DNA of 43,415 nt from Comamonadaceae bacterium (GTDB lineage Bacteria > Pseudomonadota > Gammaproteobacteria > Burkholderiales > Burkholderiaceae_C), in the NCBI GenBank assembly GCA_025352965.1, contig JANXRP010000159.1, positions 1-43,415 of the forward strand. Direction: 5' to 3'. The notes under the pieces were generated by a model, which saw only the letters and a program-made list of their open reading frames with translations, was not told the origin of the DNA and searched no databases. Position 1 is the first letter of the stretch. Every line of letters begins with the position of its first letter. Both the position numbers and the translations under genes were made by a program. This document shows, in pieces, positions 8,442 through 18,525 of this stretch.

Positions 8442-11155
8442 AGGGTTGTTGGTGGTGAATTTTTGGGTAGTGTCACTGTGAACTCTGCTCCCCCGTCGAC
8501 GGCTTGTACGGCCGTAATCGTGCCGCGGTGCACATCAATGATAGCCTTGCAAATAGCCAAACCTAAGCCCACCCCTCGGGTTGAAGATTCACTATGGCCG
8601 CGAGTAAATTTGGTAAATAGACTGTCCTCTCTTCCTTTGACATTGAGTGGTAGTCCAGGCCCAAAATCTCGAACAGTCATCACTAGTTTGTCTTCTTCAA
8701 TGCTGGCACGAACAACAATGGCTGGAACAACGGGGTTGTTCCTCACGCCATATTTGGCGGCGTTTTCTAACAGATTGACCAATACCCGTTCGATCAAACT
8801 AGCATCAAACTCAACTAAAGGCAGATCGGTTGGAATCTCTGTCCGTACCGACAATGTACCAAGCGCATGACGAGCAGATCGGATCGCGCTACCTATGACC
8901 TCTTCCACTGATTGCCAATCCTTTCGCAACTCCACTTGACCACTTTCCAAACGCGCCATCTCCAATATATTGGTCACCAAGGTACTCAACTCCCGTGCTT
9001 CTTGACTAATCGTCTGAGCCAAACTGAGTTGATCTTGCGTTAAAGGTTTTGAGGTCGTCAATAATTCTGCTTGACCCATCAAAGCAGTTAATGGCGTACG
9101 GATGTCATGCGACATAGCAGCCAGCAGGGTGCTACGCAAGCGCTCAGACTCCATTTGCACGACAGCCTGCTGAGCAATCTCAACGTAATGCACCCGCTCT
9201 AGTGCAATAGCGATTTGCCGCGTCAACGTGTCGAGTTGCTGTAACTGCTCGGGAATTAACAACCAGCGTGGTTGTGCAGGTTTGAGCCCGAGTACGCCAC
9301 GCACACGCATAGGCGCTTTCAGCGGTATGTAGTGCCAAGAATGCGCAGACAAAGTCGTGGTGGCCAAGCCTGCAGCACGCTCGTTACGAAAAACCCAGTC
9401 GGCCACACTGGCATCAAAGTCAGGAGGGGATCTGGCAGGAATAGCTAAGTGATCATTCGCATCAGTCACCAGCACCAACGCCTGTCCGTCAAAATTACGC
9501 TGCACAGCAGCCTCACCCATCTCGACGACTTGTGTGCTTAAAAGAGCCCCCGATAAGTCGCGTGTGAGTTCAAACAACAACTGCGCACGACGCTCGCGAC
9601 TGGATGAAATTCGCGCTTGAAAACGCAAACCCGCAGTAAGCTGACCAGTCAGCAACCCTACCGCCAGCATGACAGCAAAAGTCAAAAGATATTGCACGTC
9701 ACTGACAGCAAAAGACAGGCGAGGCGGCACAAAAAAATAGTCGAACGCTGCAACGTTCAAGAACGCAGCCAATGCCGCAGGACCGCGACCGAACTTCACA
9801 GCAACCAATACCGTACCCAACAAAAATAGCATCACGATATTAACGAGATCAAAAAATTCCAATAGTGGTGTGGCCAACAGCGTAATCAACACGACACTGC
9901 CTATCGCCCACGCATAACGAGGCGCATTTTTGTGCCAAGCGCTATCTTGTGTGTTTTCTTGTGTGTAGTGAACATTACTGGTAAATCGCCGAGTGCTCTC
10001 GGCACGACCAACCTCAACGATGTCCAGCGTAAGTGCCTGCACTGCCAGTTGACGCGTCATGCTGCGCGCGCCCCATGAACGCCAGCTAGACGGCGCTGGG
10101 CGGCCGACCACCAACGTGGCACAGTTCAGCATTTGAGCGTGCGATACCAACGCTTCAGCCGCATCGCTCCCAGTTAACACCGCTGTACTAGCACCCATAT
10201 CTTCTGCAAGCTTAATCACCGTTAGTATGCGATCCCGTTCGCTCGCCGCGAGTCTTTGTAAATAAGGCGTTTCAACATAAGCGGCATACCAACGCACATT
10301 AAGCTGGCCCGCTAACCTTGCTGCCGTGCGAACAGTTTGTTCAGCACCCTCGCGTGCACCGATGCAGGCGAGAATCGCACCCTCCGTGTTCCAGACTGGC
10401 GCGATAGATTGTTCTACGCGGTAATTGCGAACATCATCTTCCACGTGCTCGGCCGTGCGGCGTAAGGCAATCTCACGCAAGGCAATGAGATTGCCTTTGC
10501 GAAAAAAGTTTTGTGCAGCGCGTTCTGCCTGGTGTGGCAAATAAACCTTGCCCGCTTTGAGGCGGCTCATCAACTCATCGGGTGTCACATCAATCAAAAT
10601 CACTTCATCAGCCGTATCAATTACGGTGTCGGGTACCGTTTCATGAATGCGAATACCCGTGATCGCGCCTATCGTGCCGTTTAGGCTTTCTAAGTGTTGC
10701 ACGTTAAGGGCAGACCAAACGTCAATGCCCGCTTCAAGCAACTCCTGTACATCCTGCCAGCGTTTGGGATGGCGTGACCCCTCTACATTACTATGCGCAA
10801 GTTCATCCACCAATAACACCCTAGGTTTACGCTTCAAAGACGCATCAAGGTCGAATTCTTTGAGCGTTCGCTCCCGATAGGGGATCTCTTTTAACGGCAA
10901 CGATTCAAGCCCTGCGACAAGCCCTGCCGTATCGCTACGGCCATGCGTCTCAATAACACCAATCACCACTTCTCGCCCTGCTTCGCGCTCGCGCTGAGCA
11001 GCACTGAGCATGGCATAGGTTTTCCCAACACCTGCACTGGCTCCAAAATAAATACGTAGTCGTCCGCGATGGGCACGTGCCTCTTCACCGCGAAGCTTCT
11101 CCAGCAACTGGTCGGGATCAGGACGAGGATCTACAAAATGACTCATGCGCTCCAT
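8438..11155 (-). CDS. kdpD: KdpD potassium-sensing histidine kinase
   Basis: This sensor kinase has 905 residues from the ATG at 11155, which has an AGGA five bases upstream; a TTG at 11176 overlapping the kdpC stop gives a less likely 912-residue form. Order: N-terminal KdpD domain with Walker A GASAGVGKT (38-46) and the VLLVDELAHSN segment; a USP-like domain; four closely spaced membrane helices (about 410-510); a GAF-like region; HisKA with H683 in AAMSHDIRTPL; and an ATPase domain with N-box LLENAAKYG and G-box GVGLGLAICK. Length is as in E. coli KdpD. It phosphorylates KdpE in response to low potassium. Confidence 0.95.
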   Translation of the reverse strand: MERMSHFVDPRPDPDQLLEKLRGEEARAHRGRLRIYFGASAGVGKTYAMLSAAQREREAGREVVIGVIETHGRSDTAGLVAGLESLPLKEIPYRERTLKEFDLDASLKRKPRVLLVDELAHSNVEGSRHPKRWQDVQELLEAGIDVWSALNVQHLESLNGTIGAITGIRIHETVPDTVIDTADEVILIDVTPDELMSRLKAGKVYLPHQAERAAQNFFRKGNLIALREIALRRTAEHVEDDVRNYRVEQSIAPVWNTEGAILACIGAREGAEQTVRTAARLAGQLNVRWYAAYVETPYLQRLAASERDRILTVIKLAEDMGASTAVLTGSDAAEALVSHAQMLNCATLVVGRPAPSSWRSWGARSMTRQLAVQALTLDIVEVGRAESTRRFTSNVHYTQENTQDSAWHKNAPRYAWAIGSVVLITLLATPLLEFFDLVNIVMLFLLGTVLVAVKFGRGPAALAAFLNVAAFDYFFVPPRLSFAVSDVQYLLTFAVMLAVGLLTGQLTAGLRFQARISSSRERRAQLLFELTRDLSGALLSTQVVEMGEAAVQRNFDGQALVLVTDANDHLAIPARSPPDFDASVADWVFRNERAAGLATTTLSAHSWHYIPLKAPMRVRGVLGLKPAQPRWLLIPEQLQQLDTLTRQIAIALERVHYVEIAQQAVVQMESERLRSTLLAAMSHDIRTPLTALMGQAELLTTSKPLTQDQLSLAQTISQEARELSTLVTNILEMARLESGQVELRKDWQSVEEVIGSAIRSARHALGTLSVRTEIPTDLPLVEFDASLIERVLVNLLENAAKYGVRNNPVVPAIVVRASIEEDKLVMTVRDFGPGLPLNVKGREDSLFTKFTRGHSESSTRGVGLGLAICKAIIDVHRGTITAVQAVDGGAEFTVTLPKNSPPTTL

Positions 11156-11172
11156 TACATCCTGTTTTCGAA

Positions 11173-11745
11173 TCAATGCAGCGCTTGCAGAGCCAGATTA
11201 AGCCTGAGCACATTGACTTGCGGCTCTCCAATTAGACCAAACAGCGGGTGTTCGGTTTGCGTATCAACCAGTGCTAAAACTTTATCAGAGGACAGCCCAC
11301 GTGCTTTGGCAACACGTACCACCTGATAGCGTGCAGCCGCGAGACTAATGTGCGGATCTAAGCCGCTGGCTGATGCCGTTACCAAATCGACGGGCACCGC
11401 AGCGACGTTCTCCGGATCCACTGCCCGCAAGGCTTGCACACGAGCCTTCACTGCATCGACTAAGGCTGGGTTGAGTGGCCCTTGGTTAGAACCGCTCGAC
11501 GCGGCTGCGTTATACGGCATAGGACCTGTCGCCGAAGGACGACCCCAAAAGTGTTTGGGATCGGCAAAGTTCTGTCCAATGAGTGAAGAGCCAACGGTTT
11601 TACCATTGCGAATGATCAAGCTACCCGAAGCCTGATCTGGGAACACAGTTTGTGCAACCCCAGTCACGATCAATGGATAGGCCACACCCGTCATCAGGGT
11701 CAGCAATGAAAACAGCACAAGTGCAGGACGAAGAATGGTTTTCAT
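11173..11745 (-). CDS. kdpC: KdpC subunit of the K+-transporting ATPase
   Basis: This is a 190-residue subunit with one N-terminal membrane helix (about 7-30). The periplasmic domain contains [16 protein letters not shown] and the conserved [14 protein letters not shown]. KdpC stabilises the KdpFABC complex and raises its K+/ATP coupling. The ATG at 11745 is preceded by AAGGAA. The next gene, kdpD, begins just after its stop. Gene order and length are normal. Confidence 0.95.
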   Translation of the reverse strand: MKTILRPALVLFSLLTLMTGVAYPLIVTGVAQTVFPDQASGSLIIRNGKTVGSSLIGQNFADPKHFWGRPSATGPMPYNAAASSGSNQGPLNPALVDAVKARVQALRAVDPENVAAVPVDLVTASASGLDPHISLAAARYQVVRVAKARGLSSDKVLALVDTQTEHPLFGLIGEPQVNVLRLNLALQALH

Positions 11746-11775
11746 GAGATTTCCTTTAATTGCTTAAAACATTGT

Positions 11776-13860
11776 TCAGGCTAGGTTGAGCGCGACTAGT
11801 AGAACGTCAATGACCTTGATGCCAATGAAGGGAACGATCAGTCCACCCAAACCGTAAATCAACAAATTGCGACGCAGCAACGTAGCAGCACCAACCGCGC
11901 GGTACTTCACGCCCTTAAGCGCCAATGGAATCAAAAACACAATGATCAGCGCGTTAAAAATCACTGCAGACAAAATCGCTGATGAAGGGCTACCCAATCG
12001 CATCACATTGAGTGCGGTGAGCTGCGGATACGTCGTCACAAAAATGGCTGGGATGATGGCGAAGTACTTGGCCACATCATTGGCAATTGAAAACGTCGTG
12101 AGCGAACCGCGTGTCATCAAGAGTGCCTTGCCAGTCTCCACAATCTCTAATAGCTTGGTGGGATTGGAGTCCAAATCCACCATATTGCCCGCTTCTTTAG
12201 CCGCTTGTGTGCCGCTGTTCATGGCAACGGCGACATCGGCCTGCGCTAATGCTGGTGCATCGTTGGTGCCGTCCCCCGTCATCGCCACCAATCGGCCTTC
12301 CGCTTGATATTGACGAATCAATTTGAGCTTGTCTTCAGGAGTGGCTTCCCCTAGGAAATCATCGACGCCCGCCTCAGCAGCAATAGCCGCCGCTGTGAGT
12401 TTGTTATCTCCCGTAATCATGACGGTCTTGATACCCATACGGCGTAGCTCACTGAAGCGTTCTTTGATGCCTGCTTTAACGATATCTTTGAGCTCAACCA
12501 CGCCCAAAACACTCAAGCCGTCAGCCACAGCCAACGGCGTGCTGCCGCGACGCGACACATCATCAGAAGCTCTCATCACTTCAGCAGAAACACTGCCACC
12601 CAAAGCCTCAACGTATTTGCGAATCGCATCGACTGCGCCTTTACGCAATTGACGAATGTTGCCATCGGGTAGTGTCACATCAATGCCGCTCATGCGAGTT
12701 TGGGCAGTAAACGGAATCTCTTGTATCTTGCCAACCAATGGCACATCTGCACCAAATTTTTGTGCTAGAGCCACAATGCTGCGCCCTTCGGGTGTTTCAT
12801 CCGATATAGATGCCTGCATCGCGCAGGCAGCCAGCTTCGCTTCGCCCACGCCAGGGGCTGGAAAGAATGTTGAAGCTTGACGATTGCCATGCGTGATAGT
12901 GCCAGTCTTATCCAGCAGTAACACGTCCACATCACCCGCCGCTTCAACAGCACGACCCGATGTTGCAATGACATTGGCCTGCATCATGCGGCTCATCCCA
13001 GCCACACCTATGGCGGACAACAAACCACCAATGGTGGTAGGAATCAAGCAAACCAACAAAGCAATAAGCGCTGTGACACTGACCACCGCACCTGCACCAG
13101 CCGCACTCACGCTAAAAATAGAAAATGGCAACAAGGTCATGGTGACAACTAAAAACACAATCGTTAAGGCCACAAGCAAGATCGTCAAGGCCACTTCATT
13201 CGGTGTCTTCTGGCGTTTCGCACCTTCAACCATGCTAATCATTCGGTCTAAAAACGACTCGCCTGGGTTGACAGAAATGCGCACGACCAGCCAATCCGAC
13301 AGCACACGCGTTCCTCCCGTCACAGCAGAAAAATCACCCCCCGACTCACGCACCACAGGGGCAGATTCACCAGTGATCGCACTCTCATCCACGGTGGCGA
13401 CGCCTTCAATCACCTCGCCATCCAGCGGAATCATCTCACCCGTATCAACCAACACCACATCACCCTTACGCAAGTTCTCCGCTTGCTCTGGTAAGAAGCT
13501 GCGATTGTGTTTTGGTTCTTTTAATTTCTTGGCCCACGTGCTCTTTTTTAAGCTTCGAAGAGAAGCCGCTTGAGCCTTACTTCGACCTTCAGCAAGCGCT
13601 TCGGCAAAGTTGGCAAACAGCACGGTAAACCAAAGCCAAACGGCCACCGTAAGGATAAAACCTGCCGAGGTCATCCCCTTACTTGGCACAAGAAGTAACG
13701 CTTGAAATCCGAGCAAGGTCGTCAAAATACTACCAATAAAAACAACAAACATCACAGGATTACGCCACTGCACGCGCGGACTGAGTTTGGTAAACGATTG
13801 GATAATGGCTGGCTTGAGCAATACAGCATCGAACAATATAAATGGTTTTTGAATAGTCAT
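11776..13860 (-). CDS. kdpB: KdpB catalytic subunit, P-type K+ ATPase
   Basis: This is a 694-residue P-type ATPase subunit. The phosphorylated aspartate is D317 in [12 protein letters not shown]. The actuator loop TGES is at 163-166, whose serine corresponds to the inhibitory phosphorylation site known in E. coli Kdp[12 protein letters not shown] and [16 protein letters not shown] (hinge) are present. About seven membrane helices are seen. It hydrolyses ATP to drive K+ uptake through KdpA. A GAGGT precedes the ATG at 13860, 11 bp after the kdpA stop. Confidence 0.97.
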   Translation of the reverse strand: MTIQKPFILFDAVLLKPAIIQSFTKLSPRVQWRNPVMFVVFIGSILTTLLGFQALLLVPSKGMTSAGFILTVAVWLWFTVLFANFAEALAEGRSKAQAASLRSLKKSTWAKKLKEPKHNRSFLPEQAENLRKGDVVLVDTGEMIPLDGEVIEGVATVDESAITGESAPVVRESGGDFSAVTGGTRVLSDWLVVRISVNPGESFLDRMISMVEGAKRQKTPNEVALTILLVALTIVFLVVTMTLLPFSIFSVSAAGAGAVVSVTALIALLVCLIPTTIGGLLSAIGVAGMSRMMQANVIATSGRAVEAAGDVDVLLLDKTGTITHGNRQASTFFPAPGVGEAKLAACAMQASISDETPEGRSIVALAQKFGADVPLVGKIQEIPFTAQTRMSGIDVTLPDGNIRQLRKGAVDAIRKYVEALGGSVSAEVMRASDDVSRRGSTPLAVADGLSVLGVVELKDIVKAGIKERFSELRRMGIKTVMITGDNKLTAAAIAAEAGVDDFLGEATPEDKLKLIRQYQAEGRLVAMTGDGTNDAPALAQADVAVAMNSGTQAAKEAGNMVDLDSNPTKLLEIVETGKALLMTRGSLTTFSIANDVAKYFAIIPAIFVTTYPQLTALNVMRLGSPSSAILSAVIFNALIIVFLIPLALKGVKYRAVGAATLLRRNLLIYGLGGLIVPFIGIKVIDVLLVALNLA

Positions 13861-13871
13861 GATTTGTTACC

Positions 13872-15671
13872 TCATTTACTGAGCCACAGCATCAGATGCT
13901 CGACCATCGGCCCTAAAGCTAAGGCTGGTACGTAATTAAGTAGCCCGACCAAAAGCACCGTGCCAATCAGTAACGTCACAAACAACAGACCATGTGTGGG
14001 CAGTGTCCCTGCTGTAACGGGTAGGCGTTTTTTTGCAGCAAGGCTACCTGCTATCGCCAACACGGGGACGATCACACCAAATCGCCCCAACCAAATAGCA
14101 ATACCCAGCAAGATGTTGTAGAAAGGTGTGTTAGCTGAGAGACCCGCAAAGGCGCTTCCATTGTTGTTGGCGACCGAGGTGAGCGCATAGAGGATTTCCG
14201 AAAAGCCGTGCGCCCCAGGGTTAGCGATGCCAGCCCTCCCAGCCGCTGTCAACACAGCAATCGCGGTGCCCGCGAGCACCACAATAGGTGTCACTAGGAT
14301 CGCAATCGAAGTCAATTTCATCTCATGCGCTTCGATTTTTTTACCCAAATATTCGGGAGTTCGGCCAATCATGAGCCCTGCGATGAATACCGCCAAAATG
14401 GCAAAAATTAGCATGCCATACAGCCCACTGCCAACCCCGCCAAACACCACTTCGCCAAGTTGCATCATCACCATAGGCACCATCCCGCCTATCGGTGTAA
14501 ATGAGTCATGCATGGCATTGACAGCGCCACACGATGCAGCCGTCGTGATGACAGCAAACAAGCTAGAAGCATTAATGCCGAAACGGGTTTCCTTACCCTC
14601 CATGTTTCCGCCAGCTTGCAAACTGCTTTGTATTTGGTCAACCCCGAGCGGCGTGAGCAGTGGATTACCCGTCTGCTCGGCTGGTGTGATGATCACAACA
14701 GCAATAAGAAACATCACGATCATCGCTACCAGTACAGCCCAACCCTGACGCGGATCACCGATCTCGCGGCCAAATGCAAAACACAGCGCAGCAGGAATCA
14801 AAAAGATAGCAAGCATCTGCACAAAATTGCTCAGTGCCGTCGGATTCTCGTAAGGATGCGCGGAGTTGGCGTTGAAGAACCCGCCACCATTCGTGCCCAC
14901 CATCTTGATCGCTTCCTGCGAGGCCACAGGTCCCATGGCCAACGTTTGCGTAGTCGCCTTGGACTCTTCCGTTATGGCATTGCCCTTGGCATCCTTAAGT
15001 GGTTGACCATCAGAGCCATTTTTCGGGTTCTGGTACATGGTTACCTCAAGCGTGCTCACATCCTTGTAGGCATCAAAATTCTGAATCACGCCTTGCTCCA
15101 CTAAAAACACCGCGAACACCAGCGACAGCGGCACCAATAACCAAGCGGTGATGCGAGTCACGTCAACCCAGAAGTTGCCAATGACACCACTGGAGCGCGC
15201 AGCAAAACCACGAAACAGTGCAAACACCACGGCAACCGCCGTAGCCGCAGAAAAAAAGTTCTGCACCGACAAGCCCAGCATCTGTGTGAGATAACTCATC
15301 GTGGACTCGCCCGCATAGCCTTGCCAGTTGGTGTTAGTCACAAAGCTAACGGCAGTGTTGAAGGCGGAGTCAGGTGAGACCGCCACCATGCCAGCTGGAT
15401 TGAGTGGGAGTACAGCTTGGACGCGCTGTAGTATATAGACGACAACCATGCCAAGCGCATTGAATGCAAGCACCGCAAGCGCGTAATGCGACCAGTTCAT
15501 GGATTGACTAGCAGACGTGCCCGCCAAACGATAAAGGAGCGCTTCTAGCTTGTGCATCCAGCCTGGCAATTGACCCGAGCACAGACGTGCCAGCCAAATA
15601 CCTAACGGCCATGCTGCGATTAGCAAAGCACCCAAATAAACAGCCAACAGGCTCCAGCTTGAGGTATTCAT
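13872..15671 (-). CDS. kdpA: KdpA K+-binding and translocating subunit
   Basis: This is a 599-residue polytopic protein of the potassium-transporter superfamily. Filter-loop segments are recognisable, including [26 protein letters not shown] and the NNGSAFAG stretch. It is about 40 residues longer than E. coli KdpA, mainly from a hydrophilic insertion (about 213-240, with [13 protein letters not shown]) before the second filter loop. It selects K+ and passes it to KdpB. Its ATG overlaps the kdpF stop by one base (TGATG), so translation is coupled. Confidence 0.96.
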   Translation of the reverse strand: MNTSSWSLLAVYLGALLIAAWPLGIWLARLCSGQLPGWMHKLEALLYRLAGTSASQSMNWSHYALAVLAFNALGMVVVYILQRVQAVLPLNPAGMVAVSPDSAFNTAVSFVTNTNWQGYAGESTMSYLTQMLGLSVQNFFSAATAVAVVFALFRGFAARSSGVIGNFWVDVTRITAWLLVPLSLVFAVFLVEQGVIQNFDAYKDVSTLEVTMYQNPKNGSDGQPLKDAKGNAITEESKATTQTLAMGPVASQEAIKMVGTNGGGFFNANSAHPYENPTALSNFVQMLAIFLIPAALCFAFGREIGDPRQGWAVLVAMIVMFLIAVVIITPAEQTGNPLLTPLGVDQIQSSLQAGGNMEGKETRFGINASSLFAVITTAASCGAVNAMHDSFTPIGGMVPMVMMQLGEVVFGGVGSGLYGMLIFAILAVFIAGLMIGRTPEYLGKKIEAHEMKLTSIAILVTPIVVLAGTAIAVLTAAGRAGIANPGAHGFSEILYALTSVANNNGSAFAGLSANTPFYNILLGIAIWLGRFGVIVPVLAIAGSLAAKKRLPVTAGTLPTHGLLFVTLLIGTVLLVGLLNYVPALALGPMVEHLMLWLSK

Positions 15672-15769
15672 CAGAACTCCTCAGCGCAAATCAGCGCGTA
15701 GCCTAGATAGGCCAGTAGCAGCACGGCACAAACACCGCCAAAACCGTAAAGCAAGTTAAGACTAATCAT
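15671..15769 (-). CDS. kdpF: KdpF small membrane subunit
   Basis: This is a 32-codon gene that automatic callers often miss. The ATG at 15769 has a strong GGAGG (15776-15780) six bases upstream, and the TGA overlaps the kdpA ATG. The peptide starts [13 protein letters not shown], continues with one hydrophobic helix rich in Val, Leu and Ala, and ends ICAEEF. Position and length match KdpF, which stabilises the KdpABC complex in lipid. The usual basic C-terminal tail (often KPERF) is replaced by an acidic one. Confidence 0.85.
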   Translation of the reverse strand: MISLNLLYGFGGVCAVLLLAYLGYALICAEEF

Positions 15770-15870
15770 GATCGACCTCCTACAGGCTTCTCAAGATTTT
15801 TTAACCCCCAGACCAGCAAAGTCATCGTGCCCCAGAGCAGAATGACCCCCAATAGAAATGCAATATCCAT
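15766..15870 (-). CDS. Small single-helix peptide gene preceding kdpF, unrecognised
   Basis: This is a 34-codon frame from ATG 15870 with GGAGAGAG at 15874-15881, ending in a TGA that overlaps the kdpF ATG (ATGA). The peptide begins MDIAFLLGVILLWGTMTLLV and ends in a polar, basic tail with [11 protein letters not shown], giving one membrane helix with a likely cytoplasmic C-terminus. It is the first gene after the putative KdpE site. The ribosome-binding site and the ATGA junction argue that it is real. I do not recognise the family. It could be an extra Kdp subunit, or mainly a leader that couples translation of kdpF. Confidence 0.7.
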   Translation of the reverse strand: MDIAFLLGVILLWGTMTLLVWGLKNLEKPVGGRS

Positions 15871-15947
15871 CAACTCTCTCCTATTAAAACGATGGAGGAA
15901 GCATATCTTTCATGTCATAAAAATAGGAGGAAAAGTGACTATGGTTT

Positions 15948-15969
15948 TGTAAAAATAGCGTAAAAAATA
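15948..15969 (-). promoter_or_regulatory. Putative KdpE operator upstream of the kdp operon
   Basis: Read on the minus strand, two direct repeats ATTTTTTAC and ATTTTTACA lie 11 bp apart, one helical turn. This resembles the T-rich tandem site that E. coli KdpE binds ahead of kdpFABC. The site lies about 80 bp upstream of the first kdp ATG and begins right after the stop codon of the SMP-30 gene. No convincing -35/-10 pair was found downstream; TATGAC around 15915-15920 is a weak -10 candidate. The assignment rests on pattern and position. Confidence 0.55.
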
Positions 15970-16908
15970 CTAGTCTTTAAAAAAATTGACAGGCGCACCT
16001 GCGGTGTCCACACGCCTACAGAACACATGCCCCAAATCAGGCTGCTCGGCCAACTCTTCTGGTGTGCGGTTTTCGCGCAGCGACGTTACAAATAGCGTTT
16101 TCAAATCTACGCCACCAAAACAAGGCATGGTGGGAAAGCGAACGGGTGCTGGAATACGCGCCAGCTCGGTGTGATCGGGTGCCAGTTTTAAGATGCCCTG
16201 CCCTTCCATCAAGCACACGTAGTAGTTGCCATCAGCGTCCATCGCTGCACCGTCGGGTCTGCCGCCATAAACTGCCTCTTCACCTTTACGAGGGAAATTT
16301 TTTAGCACGCGCCGATTTGCGAGCACATTGCTTTTTGCATCCCAATCAAAGATAGAGAGCACATGGTTAAACGAATCCGACCAGTACATGGTTTTGCTGT
16401 CTTTTGACCAAGCTAGGCCATTCGGAATGCTAGCGCCACTGGCCTGCACGTCAATGTGGACGTGGCCTGCACGGAGGTCTAAACTGTAGAGTGTGCCGAT
16501 TTTGGAAGCCCGCATCTCCATCGGCTCAATCATGGTGCCACACCAAAAGCGCCCCTCGGGATCACACCGACCATCGTTAAAGCGCATGGTTTTAGGGTCA
16601 TAGTCCAAATGCCCTGTGCCCGTTGTTGCCAATGGCGTGATCGCGCCGCCCCACACTTGAGCGCGGTAAAAACCATCACGCAGCGCAATAACCAAACCGC
16701 TTGGTTTGCCATTTGTTTTCGCGGGCGCGATACAGCAAGGTTCTTGAGGCATTTCCCACGATTCCTGCACGCCTGTCGCCACATGCAGTCTGTGAATACT
16801 GAACCCAAGGATGTCCACCCAATACAGCCGCTCTTCATCAGGATGCCAAAACGGCGACTCACCCAAAATACTATGCTGCTTTGTCAGCTTCGTCCATTCT
16901 TGGTTCAT
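15970..16908 (-). CDS. SMP-30/gluconolactonase-family lactonase
   Basis: This is a 312-residue six-bladed propeller of the SMP-30/regucalcin/gluconolactonase family. The first metal ligand is E17 in LGESPFWHP. The family segments RFNDGRCDPEGRFWCGTM, SIPNGLAWSKDSKTMYWSD and RPDGAAMDADGNYYV supply the other Ca2+/Zn2+ ligands and substrate-site residues. Such enzymes hydrolyse sugar-acid lactones. It overlaps the upstream galM by four bases, suggesting a sugar-oxidation step, but no sugar dehydrogenase is adjacent. Its stop is followed at once by the kdp operator, with no terminator between. Confidence 0.88.
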   Translation of the reverse strand: MNQEWTKLTKQHSILGESPFWHPDEERLYWVDILGFSIHRLHVATGVQESWEMPQEPCCIAPAKTNGKPSGLVIALRDGFYRAQVWGGAITPLATTGTGHLDYDPKTMRFNDGRCDPEGRFWCGTMIEPMEMRASKIGTLYSLDLRAGHVHIDVQASGASIPNGLAWSKDSKTMYWSDSFNHVLSIFDWDAKSNVLANRRVLKNFPRKGEEAVYGGRPDGAAMDADGNYYVCLMEGQGILKLAPDHTELARIPAPVRFPTMPCFGGVDLKTLFVTSLRENRTPEELAEQPDLGHVFCRRVDTAGAPVNFFKD

Positions 16909-17786
16909 GCGTTCTCCACGTTGATGCTCATTTGAGCGCTAAATGTCTCTCCGCTTGCCAGCACACGCACGCCTAGTCGCTCAAGCTGCTCCGCATTCGC
17001 CCCTGCCAAATTAATCGCGTTATTGGCGTGACTCACAGGCTCGATAGCAATGCAATCAATGCTAGGTTTGGTGTACACCACCAAACGCGGCAAATTGGAT
17101 GCGATACGCGTGCGAATACATTCATCACGCAGCTCGGCCACGCCCGTCCAGCCTTCAAAACAATTGTCGATCTCTAAATCGGCACACGGCGAGGCCAATC
17201 CAGATGCGGCTTGCAGCACGGTTGGCAACTTGTCCGCGTTCATCTCCCAGCGCGAGGTCGCATCAAAACGGATATGCGCGCCAGCACGTTTGGCAAAGTA
17301 GGGATGCCAGCCCAGCCCCACAGGCGCAGGGTTTGGCGCTTGATTCGTGATAGAGAGCGTCATGTTCAGCGCACAGCCATCCAGCTTAAACACTTGCGAC
17401 ACATCGAACGCAAACGGCCACGCGCTATCGGCCTTGTGCTCATGCGACAGCATCACAAAATCAGCGCTTGCTTCCAGCACTTCCCAAGACCGTTGCCACA
17501 CCACCCCGTGCATGGCGTGTTCCTCCGTTGTTCCCATTTTGATGAGCGGATGATCCGTTCCCTGCCACTGCAACTGCGCTTTCGCCACGCGGTTAGAAAA
17601 TGGCACGAGCGGAAAACTGCCCATGTCCCGCACGGTATGAATCACCGCTGGCGGCACTCGCAGCACTGGCACATCGCCCGCGAGGCCGTAGTAGATAAGG
17701 CTTTCAAGAGAGCCTCCCAAATCAGGTCTAACGACAGCGCGCAAGCTCCCGTTTGCTAGGATGATGTTCGCAGATGAAGTGTTCAT
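16905..17786 (-). CDS. galM: Aldose 1-epimerase (GalM-like)
   Basis: This is a 293-residue mutarotase. PFSNRV (62-67), H93 in MHGVVW, H161 in GWHPYF and E249 in IEPVSHANNAIN match the conserved arginine, the two histidines and the general-base glutamate of the galactose mutarotase fold. It interconverts anomers of an aldose; the exact sugar is not given by sequence. It sits 16 bp after the M23 lipoprotein gene and overlaps the SMP-30 lactonase gene (ATGA), so mutarotase and lactonase are made together. Confidence 0.88.
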   Translation of the reverse strand: MNTSSANIILANGSLRAVVRPDLGGSLESLIYYGLAGDVPVLRVPPAVIHTVRDMGSFPLVPFSNRVAKAQLQWQGTDHPLIKMGTTEEHAMHGVVWQRSWEVLEASADFVMLSHEHKADSAWPFAFDVSQVFKLDGCALNMTLSITNQAPNPAPVGLGWHPYFAKRAGAHIRFDATSRWEMNADKLPTVLQAASGLASPCADLEIDNCFEGWTGVAELRDECIRTRIASNLPRLVVYTKPSIDCIAIEPVSHANNAINLAGANAEQLERLGVRVLASGETFSAQMSINVENA

Positions 17787-17802
17787 GCTTTAATTGTCGC
17801 TT

Positions 17803-18525
17803 TCATTGACGGGTCTCACAGCGTATCGGGAAAGTCAAACCCGTGAGCAATTGTTGCTGCACCCAATCTCTGTCACCGTAGTCCATTGCCTCGATCCATT
17901 TAGGAAAATACACTGGCAGTGTGCTCACGCTGTTAGCCACGCCAATAGGATAAAGAAATAAGTTGGGACTCACTGGTTCGGTGCCCTGCACATTTTCAAC
18001 ATCTGTGCTGTAGTTATTGACTTTGCGCACGGCAATTCCAAAATGCAAATGCGGCCCTTCGCTGCCGACACCCGCGCCTGTATTGCCCGAACGCCCAATG
18101 AGCTGCCCGCGCACCACCCGCTCACCTTTGCGAACCAAACGCTCATGCAAATGCGCACTGTAGGAATAAATTTGATTGCCATCCATATCCTGCCCGTGAT
18201 AAATCCAAACCACGGCGCCACTGGTTACTTGAAAACCGCTTACTACCACCACGCCTGGCGCAGCCGCAATGACAGGCGTGCCGCTCTTTACGGCCATGTC
18301 AAAACCATTGTGTAGGCCACCACCCATGTTGCGCTTCATGCCATTGATGGCAAATTCGTCTTCGTACCATGACAAGATAGGTGCGCAAACTTCGCTGCTA
18401 GGCGCTTTGGTTTTGGCGCGTGCAATCGCCTGCTCAGTCACAGGATTTTTAATAGGATTTGTCCGAGCACAGCTCGCAAGGAGCAGCACTAACGCGCTGA
18501 TAACGATCAGCGCGATTTGCGTCAT
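17803..18525 (-). CDS. M23-family peptidase lipoprotein
   Basis: This is a 240-residue envelope protein. The signal peptide ends in the lipobox LASC with C19 lipidated. The LytM/M23 domain keeps its zinc ligands: H72 and D76 in HNGFDMAV, and the HLHF pair near 160. GRSGNTGAGVGSEGPHLHFG is the usual active-site stretch. With both ligand motifs intact it may be an active murein endopeptidase rather than a degenerate activator. There is no LysM domain. Its ATG overlaps the stop of the TIM-barrel gene (ATGA), so it is embedded in a catabolic and repair operon, which is unexpected context for a cell-wall hydrolase. Confidence 0.87.
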   Translation of the reverse strand: MTQIALIVISALVLLLASCARTNPIKNPVTEQAIARAKTKAPSSEVCAPILSWYEDEFAINGMKRNMGGGLHNGFDMAVKSGTPVIAAAPGVVVVSGFQVTSGAVVWIYHGQDMDGNQIYSYSAHLHERLVRKGERVVRGQLIGRSGNTGAGVGSEGPHLHFGIAVRKVNNYSTDVENVQGTEPVSPNLFLYPIGVANSVSTLPVYFPKWIEAMDYGDRDWVQQQLLTGLTFPIRCETRQ

